Assembly (NCBI RefSeq): GCF_030815855.1
Contig: NZ_JAUSXG010000001.1
Coordinates: 5,084,001-5,148,000, forward strand
Length of the DNA: 64,000 bases
Direction of reading: 5' to 3'
Origin: Variovorax paradoxus
Lineage (GTDB): Bacteria > Pseudomonadota > Gammaproteobacteria > Burkholderiales > Burkholderiaceae_C
The number at the start of each line of letters is the position of its first letter. Position 1 is the first letter of the stretch. Under the pieces are notes generated by a model. The model had not been told where the DNA came from and did not search any database. It saw only the letters and a program-made list of their open reading frames with translations. Of this stretch, positions 17,433 to 26,962 are shown one piece after another. Made by a program: the position numbers and the translations under genes.

Positions 17433-18737
17433 ATGAAGCGCGGTTTCTACACGATCATGTCGGCCCAGTTCTTTTCGTCGCTGGCCGACAACGCGATCTT
17501 CGTCGTGGCGGTCGAGCTCATGCGAAGCTCGGGGGCGGCCGAATGGCAGCGGGCGGCGCTGGTGCCGATCTTTGCCGTCTTCTACGTGGTGCTGGCGCCG
17601 CTGGTGGGCGCCTTCGCCGACGCCTTGCCCAAGGGGCGGGTGATGTTCATCAGCAACGCGATCAAGGTGATCGGCTGCCTGATGATGCTGTTCGGCTCGC
17701 ACCCGCTCTTCTCGTACTCGATCGTGGGGCTCGGCGCCGCGGCCTATTCGCCGGCCAAGTACGGCATCCTGACCGAGCTGCTGCCGGCGTCCCAGCTGGT
17801 CAAGGCCAACGGCTGGATCGAAGGGCTCACGATCGCCTCGATCCTGCTGGGCATCGTGCTCGGCGGTTCGCTGGTGGGGCACGCGGTGTCCACGCAGCTA
17901 CTGTCCTTCGACTTGCCACTGATCGACACCGGCATCGATTCGCCGGCCGAGGCGGCCATTGCAGTGCTGATCTTCGTCTATGCGCTCGCGGCCTGGTTCA
18001 ACACGCGGATTCCGCATACCGGCGTCGAGATGCGGCCGCTGCGCACCAATCCGGCGCAAGGCCTCGCGCGCAACATGCTGGCGCTGCTGCCTGACTTCTG
18101 GCATTGCAACGCCCGCCTGTGGCGCGACAAGCTCGGACAGATCTCGCTGGCCACCACCACGCTTTTCTGGGGCGCCGGCGCCAACCTCAAGTACATCGTG
18201 CTGGCCTGGGCCGCGCTGGCGCTCAACTACAACACCACGCAGGCGACGGCGCTCACCGGCGTGGTCACCATCGGCATGGCGGTGGGCGCCATCGTGGCCT
18301 CGATGCGCATGCGCCTGGACATGGCCACGCGCGTGATTCCCATGGGCATTGCCATGGGCTTGCTGGTGATCAGCATGAACCTGATCGGCAACGTCTGGAT
18401 CGCCGTGCCGTTCCTCATTCTGCTGGGCGGGCTGGGCGGCTTTCTGGTGGTGCCGATGAACGCGCTGCTGCAACACCGCGGCCACAACCTGATGGGCGCG
18501 GGCCGCTCGATTGCCGTGCAGAACTTCAACGAACAAGCCTGCATCCTGCTGCTTGGCGGCTTCTACAGCGCCTGCACCGGCCTGGGCCTGTCGGCCTTCG
18601 CGGCCATCGGCGCCTTCGGCGGCGTGGTGGCGGGCTGCATGTGGCTCATCCAGCGCTGGCATCATCACAACCTGCGCAAGTATCCCGAAGAAGTCGAGCA
18701 CCTGCTCGCCATCGCCCGCAGCGACAAGCATCACTAG
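17433..18737 (+). CDS. lplT: lysophospholipid transporter LplT (MFS family)
   Basis: A 434-residue polytopic inner-membrane protein with about 12 hydrophobic segments. The N-terminus MKRGFYTIMSAQFFSSLADN and the motifs ALPKGRVMFISNAIK and AYSPAKYGILTELLP are typical of LplT. LplT flips lysophospholipids across the inner membrane for reacylation. In E. coli it is paired with aas; here no acyltransferase gene follows. The start is the ATG at 17433; the frame is open further upstream but that part lacks a membrane-protein character. Confidence 0.9.
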   Translation: MKRGFYTIMSAQFFSSLADNAIFVVAVELMRSSGAAEWQRAALVPIFAVFYVVLAPLVGAFADALPKGRVMFISNAIKVIGCLMMLFGSHPLFSYSIVGLGAAAYSPAKYGILTELLPASQLVKANGWIEGLTIASILLGIVLGGSLVGHAVSTQLLSFDLPLIDTGIDSPAEAAIAVLIFVYALAAWFNTRIPHTGVEMRPLRTNPAQGLARNMLALLPDFWHCNARLWRDKLGQISLATTTLFWGAGANLKYIVLAWAALALNYNTTQATALTGVVTIGMAVGAIVASMRMRLDMATRVIPMGIAMGLLVISMNLIGNVWIAVPFLILLGGLGGFLVVPMNALLQHRGHNLMGAGRSIAVQNFNEQACILLLGGFYSACTGLGLSAFAAIGAFGGVVAGCMWLIQRWHHHNLRKYPEEVEHLLAIARSDKHH

Positions 18738-18772
18738 CCCCCGGTCGCTGCGGCCTTTTTTGCTTTCACCAG
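18738..18772 (+). terminator. possible weak terminator after lplT
   Basis: A short GC stem, GGTC and GGCC around a GCTGC loop, is followed by TTTTTT just downstream of the lplT stop. The stem is only about four pairs, so it is weak. Confidence 0.3.
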
Positions 18773-18866
18773 AAACCCCGCGGGACTGGCTTTTGCCGGG
18801 CCGCTGTGTTGCCCCCGGCAGGGGTTGGCGAAGCGGCACGAAGTGCGCGCAGCTTGGGGGCGAGCA
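18768..18866 (+). repeat. interspersed repeat, family B copy 2
   Basis: It reads CCAGAAACCCCGCGGGACTG, then GCTTTTGCCGGGCCGCTGTG, then TTGCCCCC. A tail GGCGAAGCGGCACGAAGTGC is shared closely with copy 3 at 27085-27180. It lies between lplT and the EamA gene and ends just before the latter. Confidence 0.82.
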
Positions 18867-18875
18867 ACAATTTTC

Positions 18876-19766
18876 ATGGCCGCACTTGCACTGATTTTTA
18901 ATGCCTTTGTGTGGGGCGTTTCGTGGTTTCCGTTCCGGCACATCGAAAGCCACGGGCTGCATCCCGTGTGGACCACCTGCCTGATCTATGTGGCCATTTC
19001 ACTGGCGATGGGTTTCTTTCGCCGGCACGCCTGGGGCGGCTTCGCGGCATTCCCGATGCTGGCGGCGCTGGGGCTTGCGGCGGGCTTCACCAACCTGGGC
19101 TTCAACTGGGCCGTGACACAGGGCGACGTCGTACGCGTGGTGCTGCTGTTCTACCTGATGCCGCTGTGGAGCGTGCTGCTGGGCTGGGCCGTACTGGGCG
19201 AGCGGCCCACGGCCGGCGCGCTCGCACGGGTGGCGCTGGCGCTCACCGGCGTGGTGGTGGTGCTCAAGGCGCCGGGCGTCGACTGGCCCGTGCCGTCGAG
19301 CCTGCCGGACTGGCTGGGCGTGGCGGCCGGGTTCAGCTTTGCCGTCACCAACATCCTGCTGCGCCATCTGCACAACGCACCCGGCGAATCGCGTGCGCTG
19401 GCGATGTTCTGCGGCTGCGCGCTGGTGTCCGGCATTGCGGCGGCCACCGGCACCCTGCTCGGCGCGTTTGCCTCGCCGCTCTCGGCCGCGCCGGGCTGGA
19501 TCGGCTGGGCCGCATTGCTGGGCGTGGGCTTCGTCGCGGCCAATGTCTGCCTGCAGTACGGCGCGGCCCGGCTGGCGGCCAGCGCTACCGCGGTGATCAT
19601 GCTGTCGGAGGTGCTGTTCGCCAGCGTGTCGTCGGTGGCGCTGGGCGCGGCCGACATGAGCCCGCGCATCCTGGCTGGCGGCGCGCTGATCGTGCTGGCG
19701 GCCGTTTGGTCGGCGTTTGCGCGAACGCCGTCAGCGCGCGATGATCGTCTTTCGTCTCCTACCTGA
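18876..19766 (+). CDS. EamA/DMT-family transporter
   Basis: A 296-residue membrane protein with about ten hydrophobic segments in two EamA halves. Typical spots are FVWGVSWFPFRHIE, VVLLFYLMPLWSVLLGW and ERPTAGALARVALALTGV in the first half, and SATAVIMLSEVLFASVSSV in the second. Such proteins export metabolites or amino acids; the substrate is unknown. The ATG at 18876 was preferred because the in-frame upstream extension is translated repeat sequence. Confidence 0.85.
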   Translation: MAALALIFNAFVWGVSWFPFRHIESHGLHPVWTTCLIYVAISLAMGFFRRHAWGGFAAFPMLAALGLAAGFTNLGFNWAVTQGDVVRVVLLFYLMPLWSVLLGWAVLGERPTAGALARVALALTGVVVVLKAPGVDWPVPSSLPDWLGVAAGFSFAVTNILLRHLHNAPGESRALAMFCGCALVSGIAAATGTLLGAFASPLSAAPGWIGWAALLGVGFVAANVCLQYGAARLAASATAVIMLSEVLFASVSSVALGAADMSPRILAGGALIVLAAVWSAFARTPSARDDRLSSPT

Positions 19767-19774
19767 GGTACACC

Positions 19775-20263
19775 ATGACCAGCATCTACGACTTCGAAGC
19801 CAAGCAGATCGACGGCAAGAACGTGAAGCTCTCGGCCTTTCGGGGCAAGGTGCTGCTGATCGTCAACACGGCCAGCCAATGCGGCTTCACGCCGCAGTTC
19901 GGGGGGCTCGAGGAGCTGCACAAGAAGTATGCCGGCCAGGGGCTCGTGGTGCTGGGGTTTCCTTCGAACCAGTTCGGCTCGCAAGACCCGGGCACCAACG
20001 AGGAAATCGGCGCGTTCTGCACCACCAACTACGGCGTGAGTTTTCCGATGATGGAGAAGATCGACGTCAACGGCAGCAACGCCGCGCCGCTTTACCAGTG
20101 GCTGACCAAGGAAAAGCCGGGCCTGCTGGGCAGCACCGCCATCAAGTGGAACTTCACCAAGTTCCTGGTCGGGCGCGACGGGCGGGTGCACAAGCGCTAT
20201 GCGCCGCTCGACACGCCCGCTTCGCTCGCGCGCGATGTGGAGGCGGCGCTGGCCGCGGCCTGA
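19775..20263 (+). CDS. glutathione peroxidase (thiol peroxidase family)
   Basis: A 162-residue protein with the glutathione peroxidase fold. The catalytic residue is Cys36 (NTASQCGFTPQF), not selenocysteine. The partner Gln is in FPSNQFGSQDPG and the Trp/Asn in KWNFTKFLV. It reduces hydrogen or lipid peroxides using glutathione or thioredoxin in the cytoplasm. It lies 8 bp after the EamA gene and is probably co-transcribed. Confidence 0.93.
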   Translation: MTSIYDFEAKQIDGKNVKLSAFRGKVLLIVNTASQCGFTPQFGGLEELHKKYAGQGLVVLGFPSNQFGSQDPGTNEEIGAFCTTNYGVSFPMMEKIDVNGSNAAPLYQWLTKEKPGLLGSTAIKWNFTKFLVGRDGRVHKRYAPLDTPASLARDVEAALAAA

Positions 20264-20270
20264 GGCCCGT

Positions 20271-20708
20271 TCAAAAGCGGAAGCTGGCGGTCTTCGAACC
20301 GCCACCCACCGTCACCGCCTGGCTCTTCGCACCGCCGCCCGCCATCGCGGCATCGACGGTGTAGCGGCCCGCCGGCAGATCGACCAGGCAGACCGGCCCG
20401 TTGGCGCGCAATGCCAGCGAAGGCGCGCCGTCGGCGCCCTTGATCTCCACCTGGACATCCGCCAGATAGGCGCCGTCGGCGCGCGCGAAAAGCAATGCCA
20501 GCGGATGCTCCTTCATGGCGGCGCGCATGGCGTTGGATTCGTCCGAACCGATGCCGCCGCAGACATATCGCACCGCACCCTCGCCCTTCCATTGCGGCAG
20601 GGCCGAGGCGGCCTGTGCACCGGCGGCGCCGGCCACGCAGGCAAATGCGAAGCCCAGCAAGGCACGCCGCAGGCTCCTCAGGGCGATGAAAGCTTGAACG
20701 GAAGACAT
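20271..20708 (-). CDS. periplasmic protein of unknown function
   Basis: A 145-residue protein with a signal peptide (MSSVQAFIALRSLRRALLG..., cleavage near AGAQA). The mature part has a Cys in YVCGGIGSDESNAM and a second in GPVCLVDLPAGRYTVDA. The PAGRYTVDA segment resembles the carboxypeptidase-regulatory-like beta sandwich often found in periplasmic proteins. It converges with the peroxidase gene 7 bp away. No specific function is recognised. Confidence 0.7.
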   Translation of the reverse strand: MSSVQAFIALRSLRRALLGFAFACVAGAAGAQAASALPQWKGEGAVRYVCGGIGSDESNAMRAAMKEHPLALLFARADGAYLADVQVEIKGADGAPSLALRANGPVCLVDLPAGRYTVDAAMAGGGAKSQAVTVGGGSKTASFRF

Positions 20709-20797
20709 GAGGCTTGCTCCTTGGTAGATCGGTGCCTCGATGATGCGGCGCGAAAGTCTCCCGCGCGAGTCGGACCAAGGCGCTCTTGCGTGTGCGA

Positions 20798-22033
20798 TCA
20801 GGCCGCGGCCGCCAGCGCCGCGTCCAGCAGCTCCACCCAGTGGCGCACGGGCGTCTCCTGGCTGCCGCTTTGCAGGTGCGTGATGCAGCCGATGTTCGCC
20901 GAGGCGATAACGCTCGGCTGCAATTGCCGCAGATGCCCCAGCTTGCGGTCGCGCAGCGGGTAGGCCAACTCGGGCTGCAGCACCGAGTACGTGCCGGCCG
21001 AACCGCAGCACAGGTGCGCTTCGTTCATAGCCACACGCACGTCGAAGCCGAGCGCGCGCAGATGCGTCTCGACGCCGCCGCGCAGCTTCTGGCCGTGCTG
21101 CAGCGTGCACGGCGGGTGATACGCCACCAGGCCGGCCGGGGCGCGCACGCGGGCCTTCAGTGCCGGAACCAGGTCGGGCAGCAGTTCGCTCAGGTCGCGC
21201 GTCAGCTCGCTGATGCGCGCCGCCTTGGCAGCATAGGCCGCGTCGTGCTGCAGGATATGCCCGTATTCGCGCACTGTGACGCCGCAGCCCGAAGCGTTCA
21301 TCACGATGGCTTCGACTTCATTGCGTTCAACCTGCGGCCACCACGCATCGATGTTGGCGCGCATCTGCGCCTTGCCGCCTTCCTGGTCGTTGAGGTGGAA
21401 CTTCACGGCGCCGCAGCAGCCGGCCTCCTTCGCGATCACGGTCTGGATGCCCGCCGCGTCGAGCACGCGCGCCGTCGCGCTGTTGATGTTGGGCATCATC
21501 GACGGCTGAACGCAGCCCGCGAGCATCAACACCTTGCGCGCGTGCGCGGCGGTGGGCCAGGCGCCGGCCTCCTGTTTGGCGGGCACCTTGGCCTTGAGCA
21601 CTTCCGGCAGCAGGCCGCGCATGGCCTGGCCCAGCTTCATGGCGGGGCCGAAGAGCGGCGACGGCAGGCCCTCTTTCAACAGCCAGCGTTGCGCCGATTC
21701 CGTGGCAGGGCGAGGCACTTTCTCGTCGACGATCTTGCGGCCGATGTCGACCAGGTGGCCGTACTGCACGCCGCTCGGGCAGGTGCTCTCGCAGTTGCGG
21801 CAGGTCAGGCAGCGGTCGAGGTGCAGCTGCGTGCTGCGCGTCGGCGCCTTGCCTTCGAGCACCTGCTTGATCAGGTAGATGCGCCCGCGCGGGCCGTCGA
21901 GCTCGTCGCCGAGCAGCTGGTAGGTGGGGCAAGTGGCTGTGCAGAAGCCGCAGTGCACGCACTTGCGCAGGATGGCTTCGGCCTCACGGCCTTCGTCGGT
22001 GTCGCGGAATTCGGGGGCGAGTTCGGTTTGCAT
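20798..22033 (-). CDS. glcF: glycolate oxidase iron-sulfur subunit GlcF
   Basis: A 411-residue protein with two 4Fe-4S clusters of the ferredoxin type: CVHCGFCTATCPTY (C25, C28, C31, C35) and CLTCRNCESTCPSG. Two CCG-type segments follow (AGCCGAVKFHL and HLCCGSAGTYSV), typical of GlcF and lactate-utilisation subunits. It passes electrons from glycolate to the respiratory chain at the membrane. It is last in the glcD-glcE-glcF minus-strand operon. Confidence 0.95.
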   Translation of the reverse strand: MQTELAPEFRDTDEGREAEAILRKCVHCGFCTATCPTYQLLGDELDGPRGRIYLIKQVLEGKAPTRSTQLHLDRCLTCRNCESTCPSGVQYGHLVDIGRKIVDEKVPRPATESAQRWLLKEGLPSPLFGPAMKLGQAMRGLLPEVLKAKVPAKQEAGAWPTAAHARKVLMLAGCVQPSMMPNINSATARVLDAAGIQTVIAKEAGCCGAVKFHLNDQEGGKAQMRANIDAWWPQVERNEVEAIVMNASGCGVTVREYGHILQHDAAYAAKAARISELTRDLSELLPDLVPALKARVRAPAGLVAYHPPCTLQHGQKLRGGVETHLRALGFDVRVAMNEAHLCCGSAGTYSVLQPELAYPLRDRKLGHLRQLQPSVIASANIGCITHLQSGSQETPVRHWVELLDAALAAAA

Positions 22034-22058
22034 CGCGGGGTGTCGTCTGTTTTGTCTT

Positions 22059-23189
22059 TTATTCGGCCGCGAACAGCCGGCCGCGGTTGAAGAGGCGGTG
22101 CGGATCGAACTCCTGCATCAGCGCGCGATGGATGCGTGCCACCGGGGCGCTCAACGCATCGAAGCGTGGAATGCCGTTGTACACGTCGGCACCGGCGGGC
22201 AGCCTGAACAGTGTGGCGTGGCCGCCCGCCGCGCGTGCGCTCTCGCGGATGCGCGCGGCCTGATCGGGCGGCGCCTTGTACCAGCGCTGGCCGCCGTGCC
22301 ATTCGATCAACGGCGCGGCAGCACTGCCATCGAGCGCGAGCACCGGTGCGGTCTGCGGCACCGACAGGCGCCAGAGCGCATCCGGCCCTTCGGCGGTGGC
22401 GAACCATGGCAGTTGCTGGTCGCGCAGCGCTTGCCAGTCGGCGGCGGCGCGCGCGTTGTCCTTGCGCTCGCCGCCGAGGTGCGTGCACGCCGCCTCCACG
22501 GCAGCGACGGCGCCGCGCAGCCTCAGGCAGAGCGCGCCGGCACCGGCATGCTCGAACCAGCAGCTCGCATTCAGCGGCAACGGCCGGCCGCCCCATTCGT
22601 TGAGCAGCCGCAGCGCATCGCTTTGAACGCACGCAAATTCCAGCGTGGCTTCGGCCGGCGCGACGGGCAGAACCTTGAGGCTGACTTCGGCGATCACGCC
22701 CAGCGTGCCCCAGGAGCCGGCGAGCACGCGCGAGACATCGTAGCCCGCCACGTTCTTCATCACCTGCCCGCCAAAACTCAGGATGTCGCCGCGTCCGTTG
22801 ACGAGCGTGGCGCCGAGCACGTAGTCGCGCACCACGCCCACGCTGGCACGCGACGGACCGCCGAGGCCCGCGGCGACCATGCCGCCGACAGTGGTCGCAC
22901 CGTGGGTGGTGCTGCTGCTGTCGAAGTGCGGCGGCTCGAAAGGCAGGCACTGCCCTTTTTCAGCGAGCACGGCTTCGAGCTCGGCGAGCGGCGTGCCGGC
23001 GCGCACGGTGACGACCAGTTCGCTGGGCTCATAGCTCGTGATGCCGGTGAGGCCGGTGGTGCTCAAGGTTTCGCCCCGCGGCGCTTCGCCGTGGAAGTCC
23101 TTGGTGCCGCCGCCGCGAATGCAAAGTGGCGTGGCATCGGCGGCTGCGGCGCGGATGCGCTCGATGATCTGGCTGAGAGCTTGATCCAT
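22059..23189 (-). CDS. glcE: glycolate oxidase FAD-binding subunit GlcE
   Basis: A 376-residue protein with the PCMH-type FAD-binding fold. The N-terminal part has LCIRGGGTKDFHG and TVRAGTPLAELEAVL. The stretch HGATTVGGMVAAGLGGPSRASVG is the family's FAD-contact loop. It forms glycolate oxidase with GlcD and GlcF. Its start lies 21 bp after the glcD stop. Confidence 0.94.
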   Translation of the reverse strand: MDQALSQIIERIRAAAADATPLCIRGGGTKDFHGEAPRGETLSTTGLTGITSYEPSELVVTVRAGTPLAELEAVLAEKGQCLPFEPPHFDSSSTTHGATTVGGMVAAGLGGPSRASVGVVRDYVLGATLVNGRGDILSFGGQVMKNVAGYDVSRVLAGSWGTLGVIAEVSLKVLPVAPAEATLEFACVQSDALRLLNEWGGRPLPLNASCWFEHAGAGALCLRLRGAVAAVEAACTHLGGERKDNARAAADWQALRDQQLPWFATAEGPDALWRLSVPQTAPVLALDGSAAAPLIEWHGGQRWYKAPPDQAARIRESARAAGGHATLFRLPAGADVYNGIPRFDALSAPVARIHRALMQEFDPHRLFNRGRLFAAE

Positions 23190-23210
23190 GGTCTCTTTTT
23201 GTTGTTGCTC

Positions 23211-24713
23211 TCAGAAGCGCGGCAGATCGGGATGCGGCAGCCTGCCGCCGCGCACCACCTGCTTGCCGTACTCGGCGCAGCGCTGCAGCGTGGGAATCAC
23301 CTTGCCGGGGTTCAGCAGCCCGGCCGGATCGAAGGCCCGCTTGACGCCGAACATCTGTTCGTTCTCGGCTGCGGTGAACTGCACGCACATGCTGTTGAGC
23401 TTTTCCACGCCCACGCCATGCTCGCCTGACACGGTGCCCCCCATGGCCACGCTGGTCTCGAGAATGTCGGCGCCGAAGAGCTCGCAGCGGTGCAGCTCGT
23501 CGGGGTCGTTGGCATCGAACAGCACCAGCGGATGCAGATTGCCGTCGCCCGCGTGGAACACATTGCAGCAGCGCAGCCTGTACTTCTTCTCCATCTCCTG
23601 AATGGCCAGCAGGATGTCCGCGAGCCGCTTGCGCGGAATGGTGGAGTCCAGGCACATGTAGTCGGGGCTGATGCGGCCCGACGCGGGGAATGCGTTCTTG
23701 CGTCCGCTCCAGAACTTCATGCGCTCGTCTTCGCTGGTGCTCACCGCGATGGCGGTGGCACCGGAGGCGCGCAGCACGGCGGTCATGCGGCCGATTTCTT
23801 CTTCCACCTCTTCGGCGGTGCCGTCGGATTCGCACAGCAGGATGGCGGCGGCATCGAGGTCGTAGCCGGCGTGCACGAAGTCTTCGACGGCGGCGGTCAT
23901 GGGCTTGTCCATCATCTCGAGCCCCGCCGGAATGATGCCGGCCGCAATCACCGCCGCCACCGCATCGCCGGCTTTGCGCACGTCGTCGAAGCTGGCCATG
24001 ATGCAGCGCGCGAGCTGCGGCTTGGGCACCAGCTTGACGGTGACCTCGGTGGTCACGGCCAGCATGCCTTCGCTGCCGATGACCAGCGCGAGCAGGTCCA
24101 GGCCCGGCGCGTCGAGCGCCTCGCCGCCGAACTCAACCGGCTCGCCCTCGGCCGTGAAGCCGCGCACGCGAAGCACGTTGTGCAGCGTGAGGCCGTATTT
24201 CAGGCAATGCACCCCGCCCGAGTTCTCGGCCACGTTGCCGCCGATGGTGCAGGCGATCTGGCTCGACGGATCGGGCGCGTAGTAGAGGTTGAAAGGCGCG
24301 GCCGCTTCGCTGATGGCGAGGTTGCGCACGCCGCACTGCACAACGGCCGTGCGGCTCACGGGGTCGATCTTCAGGATGCGGTTGAACTTGGCGAGCGAGA
24401 GCGTCACGCCCAGCGCGTGCGGCATGGCGCCGCCCGAGAGCCCGGTGCCCGCGCCGCGCGCGACCACGGGCACAGAAAGCTGATGGCAGGTGGTGAGCAC
24501 GGCAGCGACCTGCGCCTCGGTCTCGGGCAGGGCCACGACGAGCGGCCGCTGGCGGTAGGCGGTGAGGCCGTCGCACTCATAGGGCGTGGTGTCCTCGGCG
24601 TGCCAGATGAGCGCATGCGCGGGCAGGTGGGCCTGCAGGGCGTGCACGACCTGCGACTGGCGCTCGGTTTTCTGCAGCGAATCGTGCTGGACGGCGGTGA
24701 GCGGCGCGTTCAT
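23211..24713 (-). CDS. glcD: glycolate oxidase subunit GlcD (FAD-linked oxidase)
   Basis: A 500-residue FAD-linked oxidase. It has PVVARGAGTGLSGGAMP, the FAD loop CTIGGNVAENSGGVHCLKYG and VIGSEGMLAVTTEVTVKLV. The C-terminal metal-site region is NVFHAGDGNLHPLVLFD, with GEHGVGVEKL near the end. GlcD oxidises glycolate (or a close 2-hydroxy acid) to glyoxylate. It is the first gene of the glcDEF operon. The malate synthase and glcC regulator genes are not in the window. Confidence 0.94.
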   Translation of the reverse strand: MNAPLTAVQHDSLQKTERQSQVVHALQAHLPAHALIWHAEDTTPYECDGLTAYRQRPLVVALPETEAQVAAVLTTCHQLSVPVVARGAGTGLSGGAMPHALGVTLSLAKFNRILKIDPVSRTAVVQCGVRNLAISEAAAPFNLYYAPDPSSQIACTIGGNVAENSGGVHCLKYGLTLHNVLRVRGFTAEGEPVEFGGEALDAPGLDLLALVIGSEGMLAVTTEVTVKLVPKPQLARCIMASFDDVRKAGDAVAAVIAAGIIPAGLEMMDKPMTAAVEDFVHAGYDLDAAAILLCESDGTAEEVEEEIGRMTAVLRASGATAIAVSTSEDERMKFWSGRKNAFPASGRISPDYMCLDSTIPRKRLADILLAIQEMEKKYRLRCCNVFHAGDGNLHPLVLFDANDPDELHRCELFGADILETSVAMGGTVSGEHGVGVEKLNSMCVQFTAAENEQMFGVKRAFDPAGLLNPGKVIPTLQRCAEYGKQVVRGGRLPHPDLPRF

Positions 24714-24808
24714 GTCTGTGTGTGTCTCGTGGTGCTCCGCACTCTACGCAAATGCGGCGGCGCCGGGTTGAAGCTTTTTCGCGCCGGACTTGAGAGAACT
24801 TTGCCGGC

Positions 24809-25690
24809 TCAGCGCAAACTCTGCGCCAGCCAGTCGACGAACGCCGCACATTCCCAGCGATCGAGCGTGCCCGGCTGCCAGCAAATCGTGTGGCGGTGCG
24901 GCGAAGGCACGGGCCGGTCGGAAAGCGGCACGAGCCGGCCCGACTCGAACCAGGCGGCGCCCATTTTCAGGCGGACCAGCGCCACGCCGAAACCGCTCGC
25001 GGCGGCATCGTAGACGAGCCCCAGATCATTGAACTGGGAGCCGACATGCGGCTCGGGCTGGTCGATGCCGCAGCTCGCGAACCAGGTGCTCCAGGGTTCG
25101 AGCGGGCTGCGGATCAGCCGGGCGCTGGCAATTTCGGCGGCAGTGCGAAAGCCGTCGAACGGGCCAAACTCGTTGAGGAAGCTCGGGCTGCAGGCGGGCA
25201 CCACTTCTTCTTCGAGCAGCAGCCGGTGTTCGCAGTCGGCGTACGCACCGGTGCCGTAGCGCACTTCAAGATCGGCCTGCTCGGCCGTGACGTCGAGCAG
25301 CGGAATCGATACCTGCAACACCAGTTCGATGTCCGGATAGATGTTGCGGAACAGCTCGAGCCGGTGCATGAGGAACTGGCGGCTGAAGGTCGGTGTGACG
25401 GCGATGCGCAGGCGTGTCGCATGCGGTGCTGCATTTCCGAGCGGCGTGGCCTGCAATGCGGCGAGGCCGGTGCGCACGTTGGCGAGATAAGCGGCACCGT
25501 CGGCGGTAAGGCTGAAATCGCTGCGGCCGAAGAGCTTGAAGCCGACGTGCGCTTCGAGTTGGCGGATGCGGTGGCTCACGGCGCTGGGCGTAACGCACAG
25601 TTCATCGGCCGCGCGGCCCGCGTGGCGCAGCCTGGCCACGGCTTCGAAGGTGAGCAGGCACTGGATCGGGGGGATGTGCTGGAGGGCCAT
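24809..25690 (-). CDS. LysR-family transcriptional regulator
   Basis: A 293-residue LysR regulator. The N-terminal helix-turn-helix reads LLTFEAVARLRHAGRAADEL and VTPSAVSHRIRQLEAHVG, close to the GcvA subgroup. The C-terminal periplasmic-binding-like effector domain covers residues ~90-293. It lies 95 bp downstream of the glcD start on the same strand as the glc genes, but behind their promoter, so control of glcDEF is possible but unproved. One copy of repeat A lies directly upstream of it. Confidence 0.88.
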   Translation of the reverse strand: MALQHIPPIQCLLTFEAVARLRHAGRAADELCVTPSAVSHRIRQLEAHVGFKLFGRSDFSLTADGAAYLANVRTGLAALQATPLGNAAPHATRLRIAVTPTFSRQFLMHRLELFRNIYPDIELVLQVSIPLLDVTAEQADLEVRYGTGAYADCEHRLLLEEEVVPACSPSFLNEFGPFDGFRTAAEIASARLIRSPLEPWSTWFASCGIDQPEPHVGSQFNDLGLVYDAAASGFGVALVRLKMGAAWFESGRLVPLSDRPVPSPHRHTICWQPGTLDRWECAAFVDWLAQSLR

Positions 25691-25730
25691 GTGCTTTTAC
25701 CCTCTGAGATCTTGTTCCTGGCGCTTCTGT

Positions 25731-25985
25731 TCAGGGCCTGTGCACAGGCCACCGGGTACTCCCCTCCGCGAATGTCCCCCGGCTTCGCCTCCTCCTTGAT
25801 TTCGCTGCGGGGAGCACCCGATGCCCTGTGCACTGGGGCACGCGGCTGGTGTGCGACCGATCAACCACTGCTCTGAATCACGCTTCCGCTGATGGGGTGC
25901 CTTGCGCAGCGAAATCAAGGAGGAGCCCGAAGGGCGGGGGACATTCGCGAAGCAAGGTACCCCGTCGGCGGGAGTGCGCCCTGAA
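25731..25985 (-). repeat. interspersed palindromic repeat, family A copy 2
   Basis: This is the reverse-complement counterpart of 7434-7682. It fills the 304-bp gap between the LysR gene and the SMP-30 gene. Its arms hold GCGAATGTCC and CTTGATTTCGCTGCG facing each other. The central part (about 25840-25890) differs most from copy 1. I see no gene in this gap. Confidence 0.85.
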
Positions 25986-25994
25986 TAAAGCACC

Positions 25995-26945
25995 CTAGTC
26001 CTCGAAGAAGTTGACAGGCAACCCCGGCGTATCGACGCGCATCGAGATCACCGTGCCCGATGCCGGAAGCCGCTCGATCTCCGCCGCAGGCCGGCCCTTG
26101 CGACCACTGGTGACGAAGAGCGTCCGCAGGTCGTCGCCGGCGAAGCAGGGCATGGTCGGGCACTGGACGGGAACGGGGACGGAAGCCACGATCTCGCCCG
26201 ACGGCGCAAAGCGCAGCAACTGAGCGCCCTCGAACATCGCGACCCAGTAGTGGCCTTCCGAATCGACCGTCGCGCCGTCGGGACGGCCTTCGTAGCGCAC
26301 GGATGACCCGGGCGTCCAACCTTCGGGCTTGGCCTCGAACTGGTGGAACACACGCGCACGTGACAACGAATTGGCTTCTGCATCCCAATCCCACGCGCAC
26401 ACCACATGCGCGGCGGTGTCGGCCCAGTAAAGGATGCGGGCATCGGGCGAGAACGCGAGGCCGTTGCCGGTGGTGGACTCGTTGGCCATTTGCGTCAATG
26501 TCGGCGCCACGCCGGTGTCGGTGCGCGCGTTGAAGCAGTAGAGCGCGGCGTTGGCCTTGTCCTTGGCCTCGTTGAGCGAACCGGCCCAGAAACGGCCCAG
26601 CGCATCGCATTTGCCGTCGTTGAAGCGCATGGTGCGCACGTCGTGCGCCACGCGCGCCATTGCGACCAGTTCACCGCCCCATTCACGAGCCCGGTAGATG
26701 CCGTCGCGCAGCGCGATCACCAACCCGCCGCTTCGCGCTGGCGCCATGCAACCGGGCTCGGTGGTCAGCGCCCAGCGTTCCACCTTGGCACCGGCCGTGC
26801 CGATTTCCCCGCGCGTGCGCAGCACCGCGCGCCCCGGAATGTCTAGCCAGTAAAGCGAGCGTTCGTGCGGGTGCCAGAACGGCGATTCGCCGAGCTCGCA
26901 AAGGCTGTCTTCGAGGGTGGTCCACATGATCTCGGCATTGTGCAT
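25995..26945 (-). CDS. SMP-30/gluconolactonase-family protein
   Basis: A 316-residue six-bladed beta-propeller of the SMP-30/Gnl/LRE family. Motifs include LGESPFWHPHERSLYWLDI with its metal-binding Glu, RFNDGKCDALGRFWAGSL, NGLAFSPDARILYWADT and PDGATVDSEGHYWVAMF. Such enzymes hydrolyse sugar lactones, using one divalent metal. The ATG at 26945 has GGGGGAGCGG just before it; the ATG at 26927 is an alternative. It starts 18 bp after the T-run of the upstream terminator, which leaves little room for a separate promoter. Confidence 0.88.
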   Translation of the reverse strand: MHNAEIMWTTLEDSLCELGESPFWHPHERSLYWLDIPGRAVLRTRGEIGTAGAKVERWALTTEPGCMAPARSGGLVIALRDGIYRAREWGGELVAMARVAHDVRTMRFNDGKCDALGRFWAGSLNEAKDKANAALYCFNARTDTGVAPTLTQMANESTTGNGLAFSPDARILYWADTAAHVVCAWDWDAEANSLSRARVFHQFEAKPEGWTPGSSVRYEGRPDGATVDSEGHYWVAMFEGAQLLRFAPSGEIVASVPVPVQCPTMPCFAGDDLRTLFVTSGRKGRPAAEIERLPASGTVISMRVDTPGLPVNFFED

Positions 26946-26962
26946 CCGCTCCCCCGCAGGCC